This document shows, piece after piece, positions 1 through 12,328 of a stretch of 35,768 nt of DNA. The stretch covers positions 1 through 35,768 of the forward strand of contig NZ_JAJBTT010000048.1 of the NCBI RefSeq assembly GCF_020860705.1, written 5' to 3'. The stretch is from Akkermansia sp. GTDB lineage: Bacteria > Verrucomicrobiota > Verrucomicrobiia > Verrucomicrobiales > Akkermansiaceae. Under the pieces are notes generated by a model. It saw nothing but the letters and a program-made list of their open reading frames with translations. It was not told where the DNA came from and did no database searches. The translations under genes and the position numbers were made by a program. Each line of letters opens with the position of its first letter. Positions within the stretch are counted from its first letter, which is position 1.

Positions 1-32
1 GTATTCATGGAGAGCCTTTAAGAAAAATAGTC

Positions 33-62
33 TTGCCAACGGATTCGTAATCCGGTTATTAC
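33..62 (+). promoter_or_regulatory. Candidate promoter with palindrome in the spacer, upstream of the autotransporter
   Basis: A -35-like TTGCCA (33-38) and a -10-like TATTAC (57-62) are separated by 18 bases. The spacer holds the palindrome CGGATTCGTAATCCG (40-54). The start codon follows at 85, so the predicted leader is only about 15 bases and has no Shine-Dalgarno. Very similar palindromes in the same orientation lie ahead of the genes starting at 20682 (minus) and 21148 (plus). The palindrome is seen directly. Its role as promoter or operator is inference. Confidence 0.45.
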
Positions 63-84
63 TGGGGACAACATTATTGTTAAT

Positions 85-3000
85 ATGAGACTTCATCTTC
101 CTCTTCCTTTGCGTTCCGCTCTTATCGCCTCCCTGGTTTCTTTTGTCGGATTCTCTTCCTTTTCTGCACAAGCGGCTACTTCCGCTGATTTCTGGCAGGC
201 TCCTGTCTTTGGCGGACCTGTTTTCACGTGGACGGGGGCAGGGGAAGGCGATGCCGTAAATACGGCGGCCAACTGGGAAGGGGGCGCTGCTCCATCCCGC
301 CAGGGGAATAAGGGGCCGCATTTGATTTTTAATGATGTAGACGTCACGGTTACGGGCACTCCTCCCGATACTTCGGATGACGGTGGCGTCTCCGTGACGG
401 GGAACAGCAATGTGTCCGTTAGCCTGGGACAATGGGGCGGGAATATCTACGTAGGTTCCGGGTCCATCCTCTCCACTTCCTTCGGCAACCAGATCAAGAA
501 CACGGAAGCGGAAGGACATGCTAATATTTATGTGGACGGCACGCTGAATCTGACCACTCCGGGAGGCAATCTCAACTTCGACAATGGGACTGGTGCTGGC
601 AGCCATTACTGGCACATCGGACTTGATGGGATGATCAATCTGTCAAATACGACCACAGTGACCAAGAATGACCGGACATGGAATGTAGAGGTAGTGGTTG
701 CGGGTGCCATGGAAGCGCTGACGGTTACCAATCGCGAGCTGGTTGACGATGCGCTGCTGACCCGCTATTTCATGTCTACCGGGGCTGATCTAGGTAATTC
801 CCTGGATTCCCTTCTTATTTGGAAGCAAACCGGGGAGGACTCCTATGAGGCATTGACGAAGGTCGATTCCGCCGACCAGCTGGGAGCCGGCAATTTCGTG
901 CTTGTGTCCAATGGCTCCGGCATGTCTGTACAGTATCAGGGAACAGGCTACAATACGGAAACGCTTGTCTGGAATTCCACTACGGGTACCTGGAACAACA
1001 CCGGAACGGGCTGGTACAAGAGTGGAGACGGCGGCAAAACGGATACTTCCTTCGTGAACAATGATTCCGTTATTTTCACCGCTGCGGAAGGGGTTAAAAC
1101 TATTGCTTTGACCGGCAACATTATCGCCGGTACCGTGACGTTCCAGGACGGGACGAATTACACCTTGAACATGGGAACCGGGGATTCCCTCCAGGCAGGT
1201 GCCCTTTCACTCGGAAGCCAGGCGACACTTACTCTTGGGGACGCCTCCATCACGGGAGGAACCTTTACGCTCGGCAATAATGCGGGCATCCTCGTTTCCG
1301 AAGGGAAGACGGCTGCGATCGCTTCTTCCATCACCTTCGGCACAGGCAATATTTTTACGCTGGGGAACGACGCTTCCCTGACGCTGGGAGACGCCACGCA
1401 TCTCATGGAGTCCTTCTCTTCCACTGTCATGGGCGGCACGAATTCCTCCCTCTCCGTCTGGCTCGGCAATACGGACGGGAGCGTCACCCTCTCTCCTGAA
1501 TCCACGTTGAAGGACATCACCGTATATGGCAATTACGCCGCCAATACGGCCAGCCAGCCTGCGGCGGACACGCTCAACGGAGCAACCCTGCATATCGGTA
1601 ACGGTGCCAATTTCATCATTCGCCCCGGAGCGGGAACGATTCGTCCTTCCGACCGCATCATCGTTGAAGGCGGCATGTACGTCCTGATGAACCACAATGC
1701 CGCGGATACAGTTACGATCGCCTCCGACATCGTAGGCGGAGCGGACGTTACTCAGAATAGTTCAATCACTTTCCGGCGCACTGAAAACCTCAACCTGAAT
1801 ATCTCCGGCAACGTTGACTATGCAGGTTCCATGCAGCTGGACCAGGCTTCCGGCGGCTACGGTCCCCGTGTAACCTTCCTGAATAATACGGTTAACCTGG
1901 GCGGCCTGGCCGCCAATTACTGCATCGGGGGCTTCACCTTCACCAATTCGCAGGCCACCATTGGAACCCTCAGCATGTCAAGCAACTGGGCGAGCAGTTC
2001 CATTGAGGTTAATTCCGGTTCTGTCGTCAATGCTACAAACGTGCGGCTCCTTACGAACGGGTCCCTTTCCATCAACACTGGCGCCGAGTTGAATGTCACG
2101 GGCACTAACGACGACCACGGAACCGGCCGCAGCTTCATTGTAGACAACGGCAGTACTCTTACTCTTAACGGGGGGGGGCTCACCAGCTCCGCTATGCTGA
2201 ACCTTGGGTATAACGGAGTGGGGACCTTCCTTGCATCCAGCGGCACCGCCAATCTGAGCGGCCTGGATTTCTGGGCCAGCGGCAACGGCGTATTCCGCGG
2301 GAAGTTCCAATTGGGCAGTGCAATGGCCGGAACGGCCCGCGTCAACTTTGGCAGCAATATCGTTAACTTTGCCAGCGGCAGTGAAATTATACTTGGCATG
2401 GGAACGCTGGGCGCCACGGCCGACTGGTCCGTGACGTACAATAACGAATTCACGCCTTCCTATATCGAGCTGGTGGCTTCCGACGGCAGTTACGTGGATA
2501 CCCTGGACGCAGGGGACAAGACAACCGAAAGAACCATTACCTTTAATACCGGCCTGACCGGCAGCGGCAAGCTTACGAAGATCGGTGCCGGCACCCTGGT
2601 GCTCAATGGAGCTGCCAAGGTCCCTGTTCCCGCGGAAGGGGAAACCGCCGCTGTTCCCGGTTTCACAGGCACGGTGGAATTGAGGGAAGGAGCGCTGACT
2701 GTGAAGGATTCCAGCGTCATCGGGCAGGGAACCCTGCTGATCAACGGCGGCCTGACTGTTGCCGTGACTTCCGGAGACGGTTATTCCCTGGATGCCGGTT
2801 CTACGCTGGGAACCATCAATCTTGACGGGGGCACCGCTACCCTGGCGGCGGCTTTGACCCTGAACGGTGGCTCCCTGAGTTTTGGAGCCCTGAGCACGGA
2901 TACCGCGGCCTTGACCGTCAACTCCGTGGCAGGCACCGGCGCTACGGCTCTCCAGATAGGTCTTTCCTCCGTCACCGCCAATACGGAATATGCCCTTCTG

Positions 3001-6000
3001 CACGGAACGGGTATGACGGATACGTCCATGTTCACGCTCGGTGGCTCCGCAGCTGAATTGTACAAGGCTACATTCACGGTCAGCAATGATACGCTGTACG
3101 TCTCCCTGTCCGACAAGGACGGCCTGCTGAAATGGAAGAGCGGCGACTGGAATACGGAAAGCTCCAATACCGCCTGGGATCTCGACGGCACTCCCACGGC
3201 TTACGCCGATGGACAGACCGTGTATTTTTTCGATGGTGACGGCGTGAACAAGAATGTGACGATCGTCGGGAATGTCGCGCCGGGAAAAATCAATGTCGTG
3301 GGAACGGATTTCGTTTTTGCAGGTGGCGGCTCCATTACGGGGGAAACGACGCTGAACCTTCTGGATGGAGCTTCCCTGACCATCAACAATGCCAACTCCT
3401 ATGCCGGAAACACCGTGTTGTATAATGGCAGCAAGCTCGTTGTCGGCAATGCCGGCGCGTTGGGAACCAGCACGGTTTTCCTTCAGGGCAATTCCATTCT
3501 GGAGCTGACCACGGGTACGTGGAACGGTCTGGGCACGCGCCTCGATGCCACTTCCACAGGTACGCTGAAGCTGAGCGGCAATGCCTCCGGCACGACGACG
3601 GCTGCACTGACAGGAGTCAAATATGATGTGGGTGCGGGAACCACTCTGACGCTTTCCGCCGGAACCTATGGGAATACGATCACCGGCGCTGGTACGCTGT
3701 TGTCTGCCGTGGGGACGAATGTCCTGAATGGAAACGTGGATATTACAGGAGAATACAGGCTGCTGGCTACTACAAATACGGCATGTACCTGGACGCTGGG
3801 TTCCGGCGCTTCCGTAACCGCTGGAAGTTTTATCGGCCGTTACCAGGAGAATGGAACAACCACGCTCAATATCAGGAAAGACGCCGTGATGAACATCACC
3901 GGCACCTTGCGGGTTTCCCGGGACGGGAAGGGTATCATGAACATTGATGAAGGCGGCATGGTCCTGGCCCAGACGCTGGATCTGGGTCAGAATTGGGCCG
4001 GAGCCGCCGCCAAGGGTGCCACCATTAATCTGAATGGCGGTTCCTTGCTTCTCGGCGCGGGAGGCATGACTGCGTCCGGAAATGTCAATACCATTGTCCT
4101 GAACATGAATTCCGGCACGCTGGGGACGACGGCGGCGGAAGGCTGGTCCTCCGCCTATAACATGAATCTTACCGGCAATGTGACGGTTGATACCCGCCAA
4201 TACGATGCAGGAACCAAATCATACAATGACCAGGCTTCTACCAACATCACCCTTGGCGGCGTTCTTTCCGGCGCCGGCGGTTTGACGAAAGCCGGTTCCG
4301 GCACGCTGACTCTCTCCGGGCAGAATACCTACACGGGCCTGACGAACGTCCAGGCCGGCACACTGGCATTTACGAATGCGAATGCCATGACCCTGGGCAG
4401 CATCTCCATGGGTGCGGGAGCCAGAATGACCACGGCTGCCGCCCTGACGCTGAATAGCGGCGCTACGCTGACCTTTGACATGACCGGAGTCGTGGCAAGC
4501 GGCCCGATCATCAATATCCAGGCGGGCACCCTGGCTCTGACGGATGCCAACTGCACGCTGACCATTAACAACTATGGCGAACTGGAAGCGTCCAACTACG
4601 TCCTGGCCCAGTGGGCTGCGGCGGGAAGCCTGACCACGGATTCCTTCACCTGGACGCCGGACATCACCCGGGAAGGCTTTGAATACTCCGTCGTGGTGGA
4701 AAACAACCAGCTCGTGCTGAAAGTCGTGGACGTCAGCGGAGACAACGGTTTTGTCTGGAACGGCGGAACGGACCGCAAGTGGATCAACACCAGCATTGAC
4801 GGCTGGAACACCAAGCTGACAGGGGTGGACACGCTGAATGACCAGGAAATCTACTTCTCCGCTGCGGAAGCGGGTCAAGTGAAGGTCTCCGGTACCGTGA
4901 CGCCCAAGAGCGTCATCTTCAACAGCGGCACTTACACGCTGATTAGTGATCCTGGCAACCCGGGCTCTATTGCGGACTCCGTGGCTCCCACCACGCTCAC
5001 CGTGAACGGAACGGCCGATGTCACTCTGAACCTGGCGAATACCTATACCGGCGGCACGGTGCTCAACGGCGGCACTCTTACCATTGGCGCGGATGGTGCG
5101 CTGGGGACGGCTGGGGACATTACGTTCAACGGCGGGACGCTGGCCTATGCGGATTCTGCCGACGGTACGGATGTGACGGGGTATGATATTTCCAGCCGTG
5201 TCAAGGTTGGGGACGGAGGCGCCCTGAACGTTTCCGTGCTTGGAGCGGGGGATACCGTTTCCTGGGCCGGCCTGACGGCTGACGTCATGGGCGCGGGCAC
5301 TACGCTGACCAAGACGGGAGACGGCACGCTGGCGCTGGGATATTCCGGGAATACCCTGGCCCACCTCACTGTGGAAGAGGGAACGCTTGCCTTCACGGGC
5401 GGCGCGACCATCGGCGTGAATCCGAATAATTCCACCATTGTCCGCGTAAGTGAAGGCGCTACGCTGGCTCTTTCCGGTGGAACCGTCAACCTGCATGCCC
5501 AGCTCAACGGAACGGGTACCATCACTATCGGGACGGCGGACACCACAGGGCAGGTCAACATCTCCAATACCGGCAATACCAACTTTACCGGCCGTCTGGA
5601 ACTGGTTGGCAACGGGGAAAATATGAGTACCAATGCCAACTGGGCGGCTTTCGGAGCAGGAAATACGCTGGGAGGCGGCACCATTTTCATTGACGGCAAA
5701 GGCTTCCACTTCTCCGCAGGCACGACGGCAGCCAACTTTGAAATTGGCGCTACCCACGGCACGGTGCAGAACGGTTCCTCCGGTGCCACGTACACCTTCT
5801 CCGGGAATCTTTCCGGGTCAGGCACATGGGGCATGGCCACGAACGTGCGGATGACCAATATCTTCCTAGGCTCCCTCAAGGATTTTTCGGGAACCCTGTC
5901 CACCAATGAAACCTCCGCCAATAACAACCGCCAGGTCTGGAACTTCGGCAACGGCGGAGCGAGCGTCACAGGTGCGGGGAATGCCATCTTTGGAAACGGC

Positions 6001-9000
6001 GCCGTTCTGGCGGGCAACACGGGGTCTGCGGACGCCGGACTGGCCGCACAGTACAATGTCAATTACAACAACGCGGAACTGGTGCTGAATGCGCTGGTGC
6101 AGGGCAACTCCAACCTGACGCATGCAGGCACGGGCACCCTGATCCTGGATCAGGCCAATACCGCTACGGGAGCCCTCGGCATCACGAATGCCGGGGCCGT
6201 GGTTCAGCTTGGCACGGCGGACAAGGCCGGCCAGTGGGCCGGTACCGTGCTGAACGGAGCGGGAACGCTGAAAATCGTTAACGGAACGCTGACCTCCGCC
6301 CTGACGCGGGGAGAAGGCGCCACGGCGGCCATCGTTGTGGACTCCGCCGCCACCATCAACCTGGGAGGCGCCAATGGCGACATGCTGAAAGGCATTACGC
6401 TGGCTGCCGGCGGCAAGCTCACCAACGTCGCCGGAGATATTACGGTGGGTACGGGAGCTACGGAAACGCTGAACCTTACCCTGGGTGCGGACAACGTCAA
6501 TCAGGGCGCGGCCGGAACGGCCATCATTGACCAGGGAGCCGGCAGGCTTGTCATCAATGATTCCGCCACGGTCAATCTTGACATTGACGCCATTGTGAAC
6601 ACCCTCGTCGCCCACAAGGAAGCCGGGGTGGAAAGCTGGCTGACGCTGACGACCGGAAAGCTGGAATGCGCCAATCCGGGGGACATCCAGTTCAGCAAGA
6701 TCCTTTCCAACTACGGAATCCGCGTGACGGGCACCGACGGCGGCAGCCTGGTCCTCAGCGGACAGGTCAGCGGCCTTTACATGGTGGACGGCTCCGCCAC
6801 CTCCGATCCCGATACGGTCACGAACTACGGCACGCTGGGCATGTACTCCGGCGTGGTGATCGCCCAGGATAAGACGCTCACCGTCCAGTTGGCGGGAGCT
6901 CCCGGCGATACCGACGGTGACGGCGCGGTCATCAATAACCTGCTGGGAGCCACGGGAAGCACGCTGAACGTGGAAAACACCAATGCGGACGGAGGCAACG
7001 CCGTTGTCATCCTCAATAATGAACGCCTGGAAACGGGACTGCCCGCACCGGATAATTACGCCGGGGCGGACTCCATCATGGGCGGCAACATCGTCGGGGA
7101 AAACGGAGTCACTTTTATCAAACAGAACACGGGCAAGCTCACGGTTAACGGCTCCTTTGTGACGGACACTCTCCGCATGGAAGGCGGCACCCTCACCCTG
7201 AACGGTGATGGCAGCAGCTTCAATCATGTGGTGCTGGCAGGCACGGCGGAAGGCGTGGTTCTGGACGTCAACCGGAATACCGTCATGGGCGACCTGACGG
7301 ACAGCGGTGAAGGAGCGGACCTGAACATCGGCAGCGGGGCCACCCTCACCCTCAACAATGCCAGCAGCCTTTCCTCCAGCACCATCCAGGGCAGCGGCAC
7401 GCTTGCCCTTCACGATACGCTGGCTCTTTCCGGAACGGCTTCCCTCAGGGGAGGTGTACTGCTGGACCTGGTAAAGGACGGCGATTCCACGGGAACGCTT
7501 GATCTTGGCTCGACCTCCGGCAACGCTGTTGCCGGCATCAGCGGGCAGGGAACCCTGAAGAGCAATGGCGGCGCTTTGGCCGTCAATACCGGCAATTCTG
7601 GAAGCGGCTCCGTCTTCAGCGGTACACTGGAAGGCCGCGGGCAGCTCAATATCTCCGGCAATGCGGGGCAGACGCTTGAAAACGTCATCACTGCCGCCGG
7701 CAGCAACTGGGCAATCAACAACACGGGACGCCTTAATATCCGGATGGGCGGCATGGTGGATGATCCGAGGGCCAATACGGCTCTTACCCTCAGCAGCCTG
7801 ACGCTGGGCGACGGTTCCAGCACGAACCTCACCTTCAACACAGACTACGCCGGACCCATCATCAGCGTGACCGGAAACATCAGCATCAGCCAGGGAGCGG
7901 AAATAACCCTCAGCTCCACCGGCAAGAATGAACTGACGCTGGGTGCAGACGGCAGTTACACGCTCATGCATGCGGATGGAACCATCGATCTGGGTGGAAG
8001 CGACAGACTGGCTATCCTGCTGGATTCCTCCTCCGCTTTCAAGAAATTTGAAAATGATGCGTACCTGGTGATGAAAAACGGCAACCTCGTTCTGATGGCT
8101 ACGGCGTCCAGGGACAATAAATACGCCCGGCTGGCGGATACGGCCAACTCCAGGGCTGGTGCGGAACTCCTCTGGAATCTGCCCGGCAATCTTGCTGCGG
8201 ATTCTATCCTCAAGAAGGTGGATGACGCCGTGGGCGCCCTGACGTCTTCCAACCCCTCGGAAGCGAAGCGGGTGATGGCGGCCGTAGCGGGCAGCACGGT
8301 AAACGCGCTGGGCATGGCCCAGCGCGACGCCCTGCGCGAACAAATGGGCTGGATCCGCAACCGCACTACGCTGATGGGCGTCAACCCCTCCTACGTCAAC
8401 GAAGACATGCCCTACTTCCACATGTGGATGGAAGGCACGGGGTCCTACGCCAAGCTGGACACCAAGGGGGATGAAAGCGGCTACCAGCTCACTACCTGGG
8501 GCGGTACCGTGGGCATGGATGTGGACATCAGCAACCACTTCACCATGGGAGCGGCCTTCACGGCCAACTACGGTGACCTGACGGCCAGCGCGGCGGACTC
8601 CGCCGACGGCCACCTGGACAGCTACTACGCCAACCTCTTCGGGCGCTACCAGAGCAAGCGCTGGGCGCACACGCTGATCCTGACGGGAGGCTGGAACGAC
8701 GCCAAACTCAACCGTACGGTCAACTACGGGGAAGGCAGCTACAGCACGCAGGGAGACACCAACGGGTGGGGATTCGGAGCGATGTATGAGCTGACCTATG
8801 ACATCTACCTCAACGAAGACAAGAGCAGCGTACTGCAACCGTTGTTCAATGCCTCCATCGTGAAAACGAGCATGGACGGCTACACGGAAACGGGAGCGGG
8901 AAATGCGGGACTGAATGTAGGCAAGCAGGAATGGACGACGGGAACAGTGGCGCTGGGCGGCCGGTGGATGGGACTGGTAGGCAGCAACGTCTTTGGACGT

Positions 9001-9261
9001 GAAGCGCTGGCGGAGTTCCGTGTGAATGCGGCCCAGGACATGGGCGACCGCCGCGGAGAAACCAATGTGGCATTGCTGGGCAACTCCGGCTTCATGCAAA
9101 GCGTGCGCGGGGCCAAGGTGGGAACGACGGCACTGCAGATCGGAGCAGGGCTGAGCGTGCCTGTGGGAACGAAGGGAACAATCTTCGTGAACGGGAACGC
9201 GGACATCCGCAACGGGGCCAACTCGCTCAACGGAAGTGTAGGGTACCGGTATGACTTCTAA
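85..9261 (+). CDS. Giant autotransporter with passenger beta-strand repeats
   Basis: This 3058-residue protein is a type V-secreted surface protein. An N-terminal signal peptide (hydrophobic core around residues 10-28, cleavage likely after AQA near residue 30) leads into a roughly 2700-residue passenger rich in G, T, N, S and L. The passenger carries many autotransporter-associated beta-strand repeats of the form LTKxGxGTLxLxGxNTYTG...GTL (for example near 835, 1415, 1650 and 1745), consistent with a right-handed beta-helix. Four W-rich modules (W-x-G/T...W...D-x-x-x-F) begin near residues 46, 292, 1014 and 1555. A C-terminal beta-barrel of about 285 residues starts near 2774 and ends in YRYDF, the terminal aromatic typical of BAM substrates. 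No protease triad or lipase motif is evident, so adhesion or mucin/host interaction is only a guess. There is no SD; ATG at 85 is chosen because the signal peptide begins there. Family call is firm, function unknown. Confidence 0.93.
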   Translation: MRLHLPLPLRSALIASLVSFVGFSSFSAQAATSADFWQAPVFGGPVFTWTGAGEGDAVNTAANWEGGAAPSRQGNKGPHLIFNDVDVTVTGTPPDTSDDGGVSVTGNSNVSVSLGQWGGNIYVGSGSILSTSFGNQIKNTEAEGHANIYVDGTLNLTTPGGNLNFDNGTGAGSHYWHIGLDGMINLSNTTTVTKNDRTWNVEVVVAGAMEALTVTNRELVDDALLTRYFMSTGADLGNSLDSLLIWKQTGEDSYEALTKVDSADQLGAGNFVLVSNGSGMSVQYQGTGYNTETLVWNSTTGTWNNTGTGWYKSGDGGKTDTSFVNNDSVIFTAAEGVKTIALTGNIIAGTVTFQDGTNYTLNMGTGDSLQAGALSLGSQATLTLGDASITGGTFTLGNNAGILVSEGKTAAIASSITFGTGNIFTLGNDASLTLGDATHLMESFSSTVMGGTNSSLSVWLGNTDGSVTLSPESTLKDITVYGNYAANTASQPAADTLNGATLHIGNGANFIIRPGAGTIRPSDRIIVEGGMYVLMNHNAADTVTIASDIVGGADVTQNSSITFRRTENLNLNISGNVDYAGSMQLDQASGGYGPRVTFLNNTVNLGGLAANYCIGGFTFTNSQATIGTLSMSSNWASSSIEVNSGSVVNATNVRLLTNGSLSINTGAELNVTGTNDDHGTGRSFIVDNGSTLTLNGGGLTSSAMLNLGYNGVGTFLASSGTANLSGLDFWASGNGVFRGKFQLGSAMAGTARVNFGSNIVNFASGSEIILGMGTLGATADWSVTYNNEFTPSYIELVASDGSYVDTLDAGDKTTERTITFNTGLTGSGKLTKIGAGTLVLNGAAKVPVPAEGETAAVPGFTGTVELREGALTVKDSSVIGQGTLLINGGLTVAVTSGDGYSLDAGSTLGTINLDGGTATLAAALTLNGGSLSFGALSTDTAALTVNSVAGTGATALQIGLSSVTANTEYALLHGTGMTDTSMFTLGGSAAELYKATFTVSNDTLYVSLSDKDGLLKWKSGDWNTESSNTAWDLDGTPTAYADGQTVYFFDGDGVNKNVTIVGNVAPGKINVVGTDFVFAGGGSITGETTLNLLDGASLTINNANSYAGNTVLYNGSKLVVGNAGALGTSTVFLQGNSILELTTGTWNGLGTRLDATSTGTLKLSGNASGTTTAALTGVKYDVGAGTTLTLSAGTYGNTITGAGTLLSAVGTNVLNGNVDITGEYRLLATTNTACTWTLGSGASVTAGSFIGRYQENGTTTLNIRKDAVMNITGTLRVSRDGKGIMNIDEGGMVLAQTLDLGQNWAGAAAKGATINLNGGSLLLGAGGMTASGNVNTIVLNMNSGTLGTTAAEGWSSAYNMNLTGNVTVDTRQYDAGTKSYNDQASTNITLGGVLSGAGGLTKAGSGTLTLSGQNTYTGLTNVQAGTLAFTNANAMTLGSISMGAGARMTTAAALTLNSGATLTFDMTGVVASGPIINIQAGTLALTDANCTLTINNYGELEASNYVLAQWAAAGSLTTDSFTWTPDITREGFEYSVVVENNQLVLKVVDVSGDNGFVWNGGTDRKWINTSIDGWNTKLTGVDTLNDQEIYFSAAEAGQVKVSGTVTPKSVIFNSGTYTLISDPGNPGSIADSVAPTTLTVNGTADVTLNLANTYTGGTVLNGGTLTIGADGALGTAGDITFNGGTLAYADSADGTDVTGYDISSRVKVGDGGALNVSVLGAGDTVSWAGLTADVMGAGTTLTKTGDGTLALGYSGNTLAHLTVEEGTLAFTGGATIGVNPNNSTIVRVSEGATLALSGGTVNLHAQLNGTGTITIGTADTTGQVNISNTGNTNFTGRLELVGNGENMSTNANWAAFGAGNTLGGGTIFIDGKGFHFSAGTTAANFEIGATHGTVQNGSSGATYTFSGNLSGSGTWGMATNVRMTNIFLGSLKDFSGTLSTNETSANNNRQVWNFGNGGASVTGAGNAIFGNGAVLAGNTGSADAGLAAQYNVNYNNAELVLNALVQGNSNLTHAGTGTLILDQANTATGALGITNAGAVVQLGTADKAGQWAGTVLNGAGTLKIVNGTLTSALTRGEGATAAIVVDSAATINLGGANGDMLKGITLAAGGKLTNVAGDITVGTGATETLNLTLGADNVNQGAAGTAIIDQGAGRLVINDSATVNLDIDAIVNTLVAHKEAGVESWLTLTTGKLECANPGDIQFSKILSNYGIRVTGTDGGSLVLSGQVSGLYMVDGSATSDPDTVTNYGTLGMYSGVVIAQDKTLTVQLAGAPGDTDGDGAVINNLLGATGSTLNVENTNADGGNAVVILNNERLETGLPAPDNYAGADSIMGGNIVGENGVTFIKQNTGKLTVNGSFVTDTLRMEGGTLTLNGDGSSFNHVVLAGTAEGVVLDVNRNTVMGDLTDSGEGADLNIGSGATLTLNNASSLSSSTIQGSGTLALHDTLALSGTASLRGGVLLDLVKDGDSTGTLDLGSTSGNAVAGISGQGTLKSNGGALAVNTGNSGSGSVFSGTLEGRGQLNISGNAGQTLENVITAAGSNWAINNTGRLNIRMGGMVDDPRANTALTLSSLTLGDGSSTNLTFNTDYAGPIISVTGNISISQGAEITLSSTGKNELTLGADGSYTLMHADGTIDLGGSDRLAILLDSSSAFKKFENDAYLVMKNGNLVLMATASRDNKYARLADTANSRAGAELLWNLPGNLAADSILKKVDDAVGALTSSNPSEAKRVMAAVAGSTVNALGMAQRDALREQMGWIRNRTTLMGVNPSYVNEDMPYFHMWMEGTGSYAKLDTKGDESGYQLTTWGGTVGMDVDISNHFTMGAAFTANYGDLTASAADSADGHLDSYYANLFGRYQSKRWAHTLILTGGWNDAKLNRTVNYGEGSYSTQGDTNGWGFGAMYELTYDIYLNEDKSSVLQPLFNASIVKTSMDGYTETGAGNAGLNVGKQEWTTGTVALGGRWMGLVGSNVFGREALAEFRVNAAQDMGDRRGETNVALLGNSGFMQSVRGAKVGTTALQIGAGLSVPVGTKGTIFVNGNADIRNGANSLNGSVGYRYDF

Positions 9262-9320
9262 GAGAGTTAAGGGTTAAGAGAGGAGAGAGGAGTGTAAAAG
9301 CCCAACTCTCCCAGCCTAAT

Positions 9321-9355
9321 CAGGGCCGTTCCGGGCAAGAGCCGGAACGGCCCTG
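9321..9355 (+). terminator. Strong 14-bp hairpin after the autotransporter
   Basis: A perfect 14-bp inverted repeat (9321-9334 with 9342-9355, 7-base loop) lies 59 bases after the stop codon. It lacks a clear T-tract, so it may terminate inefficiently or mainly protect the mRNA 3' end. It is the only strong hairpin between this gene and the next spacer repeats. Confidence 0.6.
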
Positions 9356-9406
9356 TTGCGTGAAGGACCTCCGCAGACGTCCTTCCGCGCGAAATAATGG
9401 ACGGAA

Positions 9407-9430
9407 TGGACATTCTGGACATTCTGGACA
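9407..9430 (+). repeat. Short tandem repeat, 9-base unit
   Basis: The unit TGGACATTC occurs twice in full followed by a partial TGGACA. It lies in the autotransporter-gyrB spacer just before the 8-base repeat array. No coding function is seen. Confidence 0.8.
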
Positions 9431-9441
9431 GGGTGAGCAGG

Positions 9442-9495
9442 GCAGAAGGGCAGAAGGGCAGAAGGGCAGAAGGGCAGAAGGGCAGAAGGGCAGAA
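9442..9495 (+). repeat. Tandem repeat, 8-base unit GCAGAAGG, six copies plus a partial
   Basis: Six perfect copies of GCAGAAGG run from 9442 to 9489, followed by a partial GCAGAA. The array is non-coding, and perfect short units of this kind are prone to slippage, so copy number probably varies between strains. The rest of the 9262-9746 spacer holds the terminator hairpin (9321-9355), a smaller hairpin (CTTTTCCG 9587-9594 with CGGAAAAG 9606-9613), an alternating purine-pyrimidine tract (9678-9694) and the gyrB promoter region. No gene is seen in it. Confidence 0.9.
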
Positions 9496-9677
9496 AATGG
9501 GGTTAGCCAGCTCCTGGGTCCATTCCCCTCTCAACTCTCCCTCTCGCTCGCCATCCTATAAAAACGCACAGAATACTTCCGCAGGCCTTTTCCGCTATGT
9601 GATGACGGAAAAGTCCGGAAGACGAGCAATAGGGCCTTTTTTATGCGATTATGACGGCTTTTTCCGGAGGTAGCCCC

Positions 9678-9694
9678 TACGCGCGCGCACGCGC
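9678..9694. other. Alternating purine-pyrimidine (Z-DNA-prone) tract upstream of gyrB
   Basis: Seventeen bases alternate strictly between pyrimidine and purine and are almost entirely GC/CA steps (TACGCGCGCGCACGCGC). Such tracts can flip to Z-DNA under negative supercoiling. The tract ends 15 bases before the candidate gyrB -35 hexamer. Alternation is seen directly; any regulatory effect is inference. Confidence 0.5.
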
Positions 9695-9709
9695 TCTTTA
9701 ATATTAGTC

Positions 9710-12305
<2,596 letters not shown>

Positions 12306-12328
12306 TCCCCTTACTTTCTTTCAGCACC

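Noticed and set aside
40..54. tRNA-Thr gene suggested by the anticodon-like hairpin
   Set aside because: No acceptor stem, D arm or T arm with GGTTCRA can be found around any of the three copies.
1978..9099. Very long minus-strand open frames inside the autotransporter gene (up to about 1077 codons)
   Set aside because: They are antisense to a protein with clear domains. Biased codon use and repeats keep stops out of the opposite strand. Their translations have no recognisable domains.
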